Source: JACXTP01 sp963827905 (GTDB lineage: Archaea; Thermoplasmatota; Thermoplasmata; Methanomassiliicoccales; UBA472). From it: a DNA stretch of 64,000 nt. The DNA lies in NCBI GenBank assembly GCA_963827905.1, contig CAWHCB010000011.1, positions 124,001 through 188,000 of the forward strand, given 5' to 3'. Numbering within the stretch: the first letter of the stretch is position 1; each line of letters opens with the position of its first letter. Below, piece by piece: positions 11,976-18,816 of the stretch. The notes beneath the pieces were generated by a model. It was not told the origin of the DNA. It searched no databases and saw only the letters and a list, made by a program, of their open reading frames with translations. Both the position numbers and the translations under genes were made by a program.

Positions 11976-12542
11976 ATGAAGGCCAAGAACCGCGACTGTC
12001 TGCTCATTGGCAGGTTCCAACCATTCCACAAAGGGCATCTCCAGGTGGTCAAGACCATCGCCAAGGACTGCGATGACATCATCATCGGCATCGGCAGCGC
12101 CCAATACTCCCACACCGCTGAGAACCCCTTCACCGCGGGCGAGCGCCACCTCATGATCTCGCGGGCGTTGCAGGAGGAGGGCATCGGGAACTTCTTCCTC
12201 GTGCCCATCGTGGACATCAATCGCTATGCCATCTGGGTCTCCCACGTGGTGTCCATGGTCCCGCCCTTCTCGCGGGTGTACACCAACAACGGGCTGACCA
12301 GGCGCCTGTTCATCGAGGAGGGCTACGAGGTCTCCTCCTCGCCCATGTTCAATCGGGAGCAGTACTCCGGCACGGAGATCCGCCGGCGCATCGCCTCCAA
12401 CGACAACTGGGAGCAACTGGTGCCCAAGGCCGTGGTCAGCGTGATCAAGGAGATCGATGGCGTCAGCCGGCTTAGGGACCTGGCCCCGAGCCAGAGGAGG
12501 GAGGTGGATGAATCCGGAGCAGGAATTGGGGAAGATGCTTAA
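11976..12542 (+). CDS. nadM: Nicotinamide-nucleotide adenylyltransferase, archaeal type
   Basis: 188 residues; joins NMN and ATP to give NAD. The nucleotidyltransferase signatures are intact: 'GRFQPFHKGH' near the N-terminus and 'YSGTEIRRRI' near residue 130. The last ~15 residues extend beyond the usual archaeal length and overlap the next gene by 35 bases. The overlap with pncC means the two are probably co-translated and work together in pyridine nucleotide salvage. Confidence 0.93.
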   Translation: MKAKNRDCLLIGRFQPFHKGHLQVVKTIAKDCDDIIIGIGSAQYSHTAENPFTAGERHLMISRALQEEGIGNFFLVPIVDINRYAIWVSHVVSMVPPFSRVYTNNGLTRRLFIEEGYEVSSSPMFNREQYSGTEIRRRIASNDNWEQLVPKAVVSVIKEIDGVSRLRDLAPSQRREVDESGAGIGEDA

Positions 12543-12981
12543 GGAGAGGCAGAAGACCATCTCCGTGGCCGAGTCGATGACCGGCGGGCTGGTGGGGGAC
12601 ATCATAACCAATGTGCCCGGTTCCTCGAAGTACTTCGAGGGCGGGATCGTGACCTATTCCGACCTATCCAAACAGGAGCTCCTGGGGGTTCGGCCGGAGA
12701 CCTTGCGCATCTATGGGGCGGTGAGCGAGCAGTGCGCCCTGGAGATGGCGGCGGGTGTCCGCGAGCGCTTCCACACCCATGTCGGCATATCGCTGACGGG
12801 CATCGCCGGACCTTCCGGGGCCACCTTCGGCAAGCCGGTCGGCCTGGTCATTTTCGGCTATGATGACGGCAAGGTGCGCATGACCGACCACAAGACCTTC
12901 TCCGGGGAACGGGAGGAGATCAAGCTGGCGGCGGCGGAGCACCTCATCACCATGACCTTGGAGCTATTGCACGAGGAGTGA
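12508..12981 (+). CDS. pncC: Nicotinamide-nucleotide amidase (CinA C-terminal domain)
   Basis: 157 residues forming only the CinA C-terminal domain, the stand-alone PncC form that deamidates NMN to nicotinate mononucleotide. Family blocks visible: 'SVAESMTGGLVGDIITNVPG', 'FEGGIVTYSDLSK', 'GISLTGIAGP' and 'GLVIFGYDDG'. A strong Shine-Dalgarno 'ggagggaggtgg' sits immediately before ATG 12508, inside nadM, and fixes the start. It lies directly after, and overlaps, the enzyme that uses the same substrate. Confidence 0.9.
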   Translation: MNPEQELGKMLKERQKTISVAESMTGGLVGDIITNVPGSSKYFEGGIVTYSDLSKQELLGVRPETLRIYGAVSEQCALEMAAGVRERFHTHVGISLTGIAGPSGATFGKPVGLVIFGYDDGKVRMTDHKTFSGEREEIKLAAAEHLITMTLELLHEE

Positions 12982-13028
12982 GATCGCGGACCGCTTCTGA
13001 AAAGTTCTTTATTGTCGAAGAGCGATAA

Positions 13029-13044
13029 AACCCCGCACGGGGTT
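13029..13044 (+). promoter_or_regulatory. Perfect hairpin next to the start of a KaiC-like gene
   Basis: AACCCCG-CA-CGGGGTT, seven perfect G/C-rich pairs ending five bases before ATG 13050. It could sequester the start region or serve as a protein site. Nothing else supports a function. Confidence 0.3.
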
Positions 13045-13049
13045 ATGGG

Positions 13050-13892
13050 ATGGGTGCCTCACTTAGACGTATACCGACAGGTGTCTCTGATTTCGACAAC
13101 ATCGTCAAAGGAGGCATGCCGCTGGGGTCGGTGGTCCTTCTCCTGGGCGACCTGGGGGCGGGGCAGAACGAGTACGCCATTACCTCGGCGGCGAAGCTGA
13201 GCCTCGTGCGCGAGAACCCCAAGAGCGCCGAGTTCTACCTGGGCACCAGCGTTCGGGACAGGCACATGCCCGAGCGCATCTTCTACGTCACATTCAGCCG
13301 TTCCAAGGAGGACATCCTGGAGGAGATCCGGATGTCCTTCAACGAGGACTTCTACGACTGCTTCAAACGCAACGTCATCTTCCAGGACTTCTCCGACAAG
13401 TACTTCCGCCAGACCTTGGTGCCCCGCAGCTGGGCCGGGGACGGCGCCTCCGCCCTGTTCTCCAACAACGGGGACCAGGGCCTGCTGGAGAGCTTGGTCT
13501 CCTGGCTGGACGAGAATGCCAAGGACAGCATGGTGGTCATCGATTCGCTCACCGACCTGTTGCTCAGCACCAAGATCGAGACCACCGACCTGGTGGCGGT
13601 GCTGAAGGGCCTGCAGCGGGTCAGCAAGCGCTGGGCCGGCGTGGTCTACCTCATCCTCACCAAGGACGTGGTGGACGAGAAGATGCAGCGCATGATAATG
13701 GACTCGGTGGACGGCGCCCTGATGTTCCAGTGGAGCAAGCTTGGCATATCGTCTCGGCGGCAGCGCTACATGCACGTGGAGAAGTTCATGAGCATACTGC
13801 CGCACTTGGAGAAGGAAAGGGTGGCCCGCTTCGCCACGACGGTGACGGCGAGCAGCGGACTGGTCGTCATCGATACGGAAAGGATCGCGTGA
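13050..13892 (+). CDS. KaiC-like ATPase-fold protein with altered P-loop
   Basis: 280 residues with the KaiC/RAD55 fold: 'RRIPTGVSDFDNIVKGGMP' start, P-loop region 'LLGDLGAGQNEYA' near residue 35, and Walker B-like 'DSMVVIDSLTDLL' near residue 165. The invariant P-loop Lys is Gln here (GAGQN in place of GxGKT), in an unbroken frame, so ATP hydrolysis may be lost or weak. It overlaps the next KaiC-like gene (GTGA junction at 13889), so the two are probably produced together, perhaps as one altered and one active subunit. That pairing is inference. Confidence 0.7.
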   Translation: MGASLRRIPTGVSDFDNIVKGGMPLGSVVLLLGDLGAGQNEYAITSAAKLSLVRENPKSAEFYLGTSVRDRHMPERIFYVTFSRSKEDILEEIRMSFNEDFYDCFKRNVIFQDFSDKYFRQTLVPRSWAGDGASALFSNNGDQGLLESLVSWLDENAKDSMVVIDSLTDLLLSTKIETTDLVAVLKGLQRVSKRWAGVVYLILTKDVVDEKMQRMIMDSVDGALMFQWSKLGISSRRQRYMHVEKFMSILPHLEKERVARFATTVTASSGLVVIDTERIA

Positions 13893-13897
13893 TTAAC

Positions 13898-14593
13898 ATG
13901 GACAGGGTGAAGACGGGGGTCGAGGGGCTCGACATCATGCTGGACGGTGGCGTGCCGAAGAACCATACCTTCGTGGTGATGGGCTCATTCGGCACGGGCA
14001 AGACCACCTTTGGGCTGCAATTCCTCAACCAGGGCCTGGCCCTGGGGGAGAAAGGCATCTACATCTCGCTGGAGGAGGACCAGGACTCCATAATGGAGGA
14101 CGCCCGGTCACATGGCTGGGAGCTCAAGCCTTTCATCGACTCCAAGCAGCTGACCGTCGTAAAGCTCGAGCCGAACGATGCCAAGACCACGGTGCAGCGC
14201 ATCAAGAGCGAGCTGCCCGAGTTCATCAAGCAGTCGGGGGCCTCGCGCATCGTGATCGATTCGGTCTCGCTGCTGAACATGCTCTTCGACAACGAGCATG
14301 AGCGCCGGGCCAATCTGTTCAACCTGTCCCAGATGATCAAGAGGACCGGGGCCACCTGCCTCATGACCGCCGAGGTCAAGGACGAGAACCCGCTCTGCTC
14401 CCGGGACGGTCTGGTGGAATATGTGGCCGACGGCGTCATCTCGCTGCGCTACGTGGAGCGCCTGGAGAAGTCGGAGCTGCAGCTGTCGGTGCGGATAATC
14501 AAGATGCGCCGCACCAACCACTCCCGCAAGATCACGCCCTATCAGATCACGTCCAAGGGCATCGTGGTGCACGAGGGCTCGGAGATCAACTGA
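13898..14593 (+). CDS. KaiC-like RecA-superfamily ATPase
   Basis: About 232 residues, a single KaiC domain with an intact P-loop 'GSFGTGKTTFGLQFL' near residue 28, 'GIYISLEEDQDSI' and Walker B 'RIVIDSVSLLNML'. The end 'MRRTNHSRKITPYQIT' is the standard KaiC-like C-terminal strand. Start could be GTG 13889, which overlaps the previous stop, or ATG 13898, which begins right at the conserved 'VKTGVEGLDIMLDGG'; I use the ATG. It forms a pair with the P-loop-altered paralogue upstream. Confidence 0.8.
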   Translation: MDRVKTGVEGLDIMLDGGVPKNHTFVVMGSFGTGKTTFGLQFLNQGLALGEKGIYISLEEDQDSIMEDARSHGWELKPFIDSKQLTVVKLEPNDAKTTVQRIKSELPEFIKQSGASRIVIDSVSLLNMLFDNEHERRANLFNLSQMIKRTGATCLMTAEVKDENPLCSRDGLVEYVADGVISLRYVERLEKSELQLSVRIIKMRRTNHSRKITPYQITSKGIVVHEGSEIN

Positions 14594-14648
14594 GCGCTCC
14601 CGAAAAAAGAATATTAGGGCGAGGGGGATATGCCGCCTCGGTGCCCCA

Positions 14649-15551
14649 ATGAAGCTGTACCGCGTCGGCAAGGTCAAGAAGGTCTGGGAGGTGGACGACG
14701 ACTCCTTGGAGTTCGAGTTCACGGACAACATCTCCGTATTTGACAAGATCATCCCCACCGAGATCCCTTTCAAGGGAGAGACGCTGTGCCGGACATCGGC
14801 CTACTGGCTGAAGCTTTGCGAGGAGCAGGGCATACGCACCGACTTCAAGCGCCTCAACGGACCGAACCGCATGCTGGTCAAGCGCGTCGATGTCATCCCC
14901 GAATATGACCGGCTGAACCGCACCACCACCAATTTCCTCATCCCTCTGGAGTTCATCTGCCGTCATTACAACGCCGGGTCCCTGAACGACCGGGTCAAGG
15001 AGGGCGAGGTGGACGTGACCAAGCTAGGCTATGCCGCCGGGCACTTCCCGGCCTACGGGGAGAAGCTGCCCCAGCCCTTCTTCGAGACCACCACCAAGCT
15101 GGAGAAGGTGGACCGGAACCTCACCGACGAGGAGGCGTTGCAGATATCCAGCCTCAGCACCGAGGAGTACCATCATGTCTTCGAGGTCATCGGGCGGATC
15201 GACGACCTCATCGCCAAGGAGGTCGGCCAACGCGGTCTGATCCATGTGGACGGCAAGAAGGAGTTCGCCTACGACGAGAGGAGGCGCCTGATGATCGTCG
15301 ACACCTTCGGCACCGCGGACGAGGACCGTTGGTGGGACCAGGCCATGTACGCCCAGGGCAAGTGCGTGGAGCTCTCCAAGGAGTTCGTGCGGCAGTACTA
15401 TCGGGACATCGGCTACCACGAGCGGCTGAGCAAGGCCCGCAAGCACAAGGAGCCCGAGCCGGACATCCCGCCTCTGCCCCAGGACAAGGTGGAAGAGGTC
15501 AGCCAGCTCTACATCGGTATGTACGAGAAGCTCACCGGGCTCAAGTTCTGA
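14649..15551 (+). CDS. purC: SAICAR synthetase (purine synthesis)
   Basis: 300 residues; joins CAIR and aspartate in the purine pathway using ATP. The N-terminal 'YRVGKVKKVWEVDDDSLEF' is the nucleotide-binding hairpin of SAICAR synthetases, followed by 'FTDNISVFDKIIPTEIPFKG', 'VKRVDVIPEYD' and the 'DGKKEFAYDERRRLMIVDTF' block. Longer than the ~240-residue minimal form, as in enzymes with an extended C-terminus. It is a single gene, convergent with the hypothetical gene that ends in the next base. Confidence 0.88.
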   Translation: MKLYRVGKVKKVWEVDDDSLEFEFTDNISVFDKIIPTEIPFKGETLCRTSAYWLKLCEEQGIRTDFKRLNGPNRMLVKRVDVIPEYDRLNRTTTNFLIPLEFICRHYNAGSLNDRVKEGEVDVTKLGYAAGHFPAYGEKLPQPFFETTTKLEKVDRNLTDEEALQISSLSTEEYHHVFEVIGRIDDLIAKEVGQRGLIHVDGKKEFAYDERRRLMIVDTFGTADEDRWWDQAMYAQGKCVELSKEFVRQYYRDIGYHERLSKARKHKEPEPDIPPLPQDKVEEVSQLYIGMYEKLTGLKF

Positions 15552-16031
15552 TCACAGATATCCGCCCAAGGGCTGGGCTGGGCCGTAGGTGGAGGTCTCG
15601 GGGCTGACCCGGGGCCGGCCGATGTGCTCCAATCTCATCCTTTCATCGTAGGAATAGACCAGGTAGTAGAACAGCCACTGTTGGTTGAGCTCCAATAGGC
15701 GCATGCGGGCGGCCATGGCCACCTCCTTGGGGGCGAGGACCACCAATCGGCATTTGTTGCGCAGGGCGGTCTCATACTCCCAAAGTCGCTTCTTCGAACC
15801 CCAGGAATCGACCGTCTCCACGAATTCCAAGCCGACCAGATATCGGTCGTCCAGGACCTTGATCACGCCCCTCCCTTCCGGGTCCAGGTAGAATTTGGCC
15901 TCGGCCTTGGGGAAGACGCGATGGAACTCATCCAGGGTACGCTGCATGCGCTTCGCTGCGACCTGTTCCACCAGCTCGGCCATGCACGTCGATTGAACTG
16001 CGCGGTTAATAAAATATCCGTTTGTATCCAC
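15552..16031 (-). CDS. Hypothetical protein
   Basis: Not recognised. Up to 159 residues, soluble, with mixed helix and strand and no membrane segment. The first ~16 residues look unconserved, so an internal ATG at 15983 (MAELVEQVAAKRMQ) is an equally good start. The middle resembles a small nuclease-like alpha/beta core ('DDRYLVGLEFVETVD', 'CRLVVLAPKEVAMAA'), but no catalytic motif is clear. Codon use matches its neighbours. It is divergent from the MoeA-like gene, and its stop abuts purC. Confidence 0.55.
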   Translation of the reverse strand: MDTNGYFINRAVQSTCMAELVEQVAAKRMQRTLDEFHRVFPKAEAKFYLDPEGRGVIKVLDDRYLVGLEFVETVDSWGSKKRLWEYETALRNKCRLVVLAPKEVAMAARMRLLELNQQWLFYYLVYSYDERMRLEHIGRPRVSPETSTYGPAQPLGGYL

Positions 16032-16070
16032 ACAATAAGATTATTCATCCAGCAACCCGTTCTTTCCCAT

Positions 16071-16892
16071 ATGGGTCCCAGGCCCGTTTGGAAGGAAGTA
16101 AGGAAGGTCATCCAGTGGCAGATAGACCCCATTGTGCGGTTGGAGGCCATCCCACTGGTCAGTTCGGAGGGTCGGGTGCTCGCCGAGGACCTGTTGCAAA
16201 CGTCCTGCCTTCCGCAAATGGGCAAGGGGCAGACATTGGGACCGGACCATGTCCTGGCCTTGGGCTGTCTCGATTCGGAGGAGGTCTTGGTCTATAGCCA
16301 GCCCAAGGCGTTGATGGTGGAAGGGTCGGAGGGCGAGGACGGAGATCCTGACCTCTCGCAACTGGCCAGGTATGTCACCAGGTTCGGAGCGGTCCCGCTG
16401 CTGGAGAAGTGCGGGGCGGGGTCCCAGGCGGACACGGTCCGGCGCAACATCGGTGCGGACCTGATCCTGGTCCGCGGGCCGCATCCCGGCACAAGGTCTT
16501 ATTGTAGGGACAAAGGCAGGTCGCTGTTCGAGGGCATCGCGATGTCGCCAGGGGGTGGGACCTGCCTTTATCTGATCGAGGACACCCCGGTGATGCTGCT
16601 ACCCTGCCACGGTCAAGAGCTCCTCGGGGCCGAACTGCTCCCGCTCCAGACCCTGGTCCGGCAAATGTCACGGAAGGACGACTCGGTGCCGTTCCGTGGC
16701 ACCATGTCCGAACCGATATCTTCCCGTCCCGACCGCGACGAGGTGAAGTTCCTTAGTGCTGGGGCGGACGGGACCCTGACCCTTTTCGATGCAGCGGCCG
16801 GCCTCTCCATGGCTTGCTCCCATTTCCTGGTCATGCCCGCCGGGTCCCCAACCTTGTCGCCAGGCGACCAGGTCCTCTGCTGGCCTTGCTAA
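16071..16892 (+). CDS. Divergent MoeA-like (molybdopterin molybdotransferase) protein
   Basis: 273 residues. Two ends resemble MoeA: near residue 25 'IPLVSSEGRVLAEDLL' (the opening of MoeA) and the C-terminal 'MACSHFLVMPAGSPTLSPGDQVLCWP' pattern of domain IV (quoted in part: ACSHFLVMP, LSPGDQVLC). The middle is shortened, the usual 'DGYA' and 'TGDE' motifs are absent, and the protein is about 130 residues shorter than MoeA. It may be a specialised or non-catalytic paralogue in metal cofactor work; that is inference. The reading frame is intact. Confidence 0.5.
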   Translation: MGPRPVWKEVRKVIQWQIDPIVRLEAIPLVSSEGRVLAEDLLQTSCLPQMGKGQTLGPDHVLALGCLDSEEVLVYSQPKALMVEGSEGEDGDPDLSQLARYVTRFGAVPLLEKCGAGSQADTVRRNIGADLILVRGPHPGTRSYCRDKGRSLFEGIAMSPGGGTCLYLIEDTPVMLLPCHGQELLGAELLPLQTLVRQMSRKDDSVPFRGTMSEPISSRPDRDEVKFLSAGADGTLTLFDAAAGLSMACSHFLVMPAGSPTLSPGDQVLCWPC

Positions 16893-17314
16893 TCGAAGGC
16901 CACTTCCACCAGCCTCATGCCCTCTGGACAGTCGATGTCGCGGAAGACCTTGCCGATCCTCCCCTTCATGCCCTTGTCCAGACCGACCGGGTGGCACAAT
17001 CGGTACTTGGTGCAGCCCAGGTTACGGCAGCGGATCTCCTCCAGGGTGACGGTGGAACCCTCCAAGGCGGCCTTCTTCGAGACCGCCCCCCGGAACGGGA
17101 CCTTCTCCACTTCGACCACTCGGACGCCGTCCTCGTGTATCTTGCACTCGTGGTGCACGTCCCGCTTCGCCTTGATGCGGTACTTCCCACCGCTGTCAAG
17201 GTTGAAGCAGACCGCCTTAAGCTTGCACTCCCTGCATTCGGTCAAGGGACCGCGGTACACGAACACCACGCCTTCCTTGGCCTGTCTCTCGCCTATCAGT
17301 GTGACAATGACCAT
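16889..17314 (-). CDS. UPF0179 family protein
   Basis: 141 residues, matching the archaeal UPF0179 family in length and pattern. It is Cys-rich: 'CRECKLKAVCFNL', 'HHECKIHEDG', 'CRNLGCTKYRLCHP' and 'DIDCPEG', so metal or iron-sulfur binding is likely. The family function is not known. ATG 17314 precedes 'VIVTLIGERQAKEGVVFVY', where the family begins. It lies 23 bp downstream of egsA in the same direction, so the two probably share a transcript; it overlaps the MoeA-like gene tail to tail by four bases. Confidence 0.82.
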   Translation of the reverse strand: MVIVTLIGERQAKEGVVFVYRGPLTECRECKLKAVCFNLDSGGKYRIKAKRDVHHECKIHEDGVRVVEVEKVPFRGAVSKKAALEGSTVTLEEIRCRNLGCTKYRLCHPVGLDKGMKGRIGKVFRDIDCPEGMRLVEVAFD

Positions 17315-17337
17315 GCTATCGCCTCCTGCCCCGAGCC

Positions 17338-18402
17338 TCAGATGACCTGAGTGATCGTGGCTATCTTCTCCGCCGCCTCGGCCGTCAGCCCCATGCCCAG
17401 GATCGTGAACCGGTCCTTGCGGATCTTGTGGGCCGTGACCAAGGCCTGTATGACCTGCTCCTTGGTGATGCCCAGCTCCCGCGCGGAAGTGGGCGCACCG
17501 ATGCGGAGCAAGGCATTCCTTATACGGTGCCAATCCCCGCCGTGAAGGTACATCATCATGATGCAGCCGACGCCGCACTGCTCGCCGTGCAGCGCCTTCC
17601 CTGGCGCGATCAGGTCCAACGCATGGGAGAACATATGTTCCGACCCGCTCGTCGGCCTCGAGCTTCCCGCCACGCTCATCGATATCCCGGAGATTATTAT
17701 CGGGCGTATGGCGATCCACACGCTCTCCTCCAGTCCCGGCCGGATGAGGTCGGCGCTCTCTATGATGGTCTCCGCCGTATAGCTTGCCAGGGAGTAGGCG
17801 GAACGGCTAAAGCTCTCGTTGCGCAAGCGCTTGGCGAACTCCCAGTCCATCAGCGCGGTTGAGTTGGATATGACGTCCGCGCAGCCGGAGGCCAGCAGAC
17901 GGTATGGTGATTGGACGATGATCGCGGTGTCCGCGACCACGCCCAACGGGACCTTGGCGTCCATCGAGACCGGTCCTTTGTTGTTGCGGATCGAGGCCCG
18001 CCCGGAGGCGATGCCGTCGTGCGAGGCGGAGGTGGGGACGGAGATGAACTCCAGGCCCAGTTCCTTTGCGGTCATCTTGGCCAGGTCGATCTTGCTCCCG
18101 CCTCCCACCCCAAGGAGGAAGTCCGCCTTCGCCTCACGGGTGGCCTCCACCACCTTCTTGAGGTTCTCATCCGACGCCTCGGTCACGAGCACTTGCTGCA
18201 CTTCGTAACCGTCCCTGCGCATGGCGTCCTCTATGACCTCTCCCGCGGCCTTTTGGGTCCTCTCCCCGGCGACGATCATCGCCGTGCCGGTGAGAGCGAA
18301 CTCCTTGCAGACCTTGGGGACCATCTCAATGACGCCGTGGCCCGCAAGAACTTGTCTCGGAAAAACCATGGAGCGAGCCTTGGTGAAGTCGCCTTCTTCC
18401 AT
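17338..18402 (-). CDS. egsA: sn-Glycerol-1-phosphate dehydrogenase
   Basis: 354 residues; reduces dihydroxyacetone phosphate to sn-glycerol-1-phosphate, the stereochemistry-defining step of archaeal membrane lipids. Key blocks: NAD-binding 'GVGGGSKIDLAKMTA', 'SVPTSASHDGIASGRAS', and the zinc-ligand region 'SEHMFSHALD' and 'HGEQCGVG'. A TATA-like 'ccttatatt' (complement of 18422-18430) lies about 25 bp before the ATG, so the message may be leaderless. UPF0179 follows closely in the same direction. Confidence 0.94.
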   Translation of the reverse strand: MEEGDFTKARSMVFPRQVLAGHGVIEMVPKVCKEFALTGTAMIVAGERTQKAAGEVIEDAMRRDGYEVQQVLVTEASDENLKKVVEATREAKADFLLGVGGGSKIDLAKMTAKELGLEFISVPTSASHDGIASGRASIRNNKGPVSMDAKVPLGVVADTAIIVQSPYRLLASGCADVISNSTALMDWEFAKRLRNESFSRSAYSLASYTAETIIESADLIRPGLEESVWIAIRPIIISGISMSVAGSSRPTSGSEHMFSHALDLIAPGKALHGEQCGVGCIMMMYLHGGDWHRIRNALLRIGAPTSARELGITKEQVIQALVTAHKIRKDRFTILGMGLTAEAAEKIATITQVI

Positions 18403-18516
18403 CCAAGCACCGTTAATGCCTCAATATAAGGCTACTCGTTCATGTAGTTATCGGTAAAGCGTCCTTCCCAGCATGATGCTGGCAAGTAATTCGGTGTTCC
18501 TTTTTTTAAAGAATAA

Positions 18517-18596
18517 GGCGCTCGGTCGGGTAGCCCAAGGTGGAACTTGGAAATTACTAGGAGGAGATAGGGGGAAGGCCCCCGATCCCGAGCGCT
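18517..18596 (+). ncRNA. Possible structured RNA or long hairpin
   Basis: An 80-base element in a gene-poor, AT-rich gap. Outer arms GCGCTCGG (18518-18525) and CCGAGCGC (18588-18595) pair perfectly, then TCGGG/CCCGA extend the stem after a two-base bulge. Inside, CCAAG/CTTGG (18535-18539, 18546-18550) makes a second hairpin, and GGGGG-AAGG-CCCCC a competing one. The high GC in an otherwise AT-rich region supports structure selection. It does not match tRNA, 5S or SRP RNA as far as I can see; strand is unknown and + is nominal. Confidence 0.35.
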
Positions 18597-18816
18597 TGCA
18601 GCGAGCAAAGCAACAACTCATATATCAACCATTTGATTCGTATAATAATCAATTCTCAGATATCTTTCAAATTTATTAAAAAATAATAGTGATATATGGA
18701 TGCTTAAAAAATTATACTATAAATTTAAAATATGGATTCCTATCATACTTCTCTTTTTCATCGTGTATTCACCACCTCTCCATACTGATGCAGGTTCATG
18801 CGATTCGCGATGACCT
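18597..18816. other. AT-rich intergenic region before the histidine kinase
   Basis: Very AT-rich compared with flanking genes. Several TATA-like stretches ('atatatgg', 'attatactataaattt') could drive the kinase gene to the right. The only open frames are short and without family features. No repeat or RNA gene was recognised here. Confidence 0.5.

Noticed and set aside
18517..18596. Possible tRNA
   Set aside because: The outer stem looks like an acceptor arm, but there is no T-loop consensus, no clear anticodon arm and no normal D-arm spacing.
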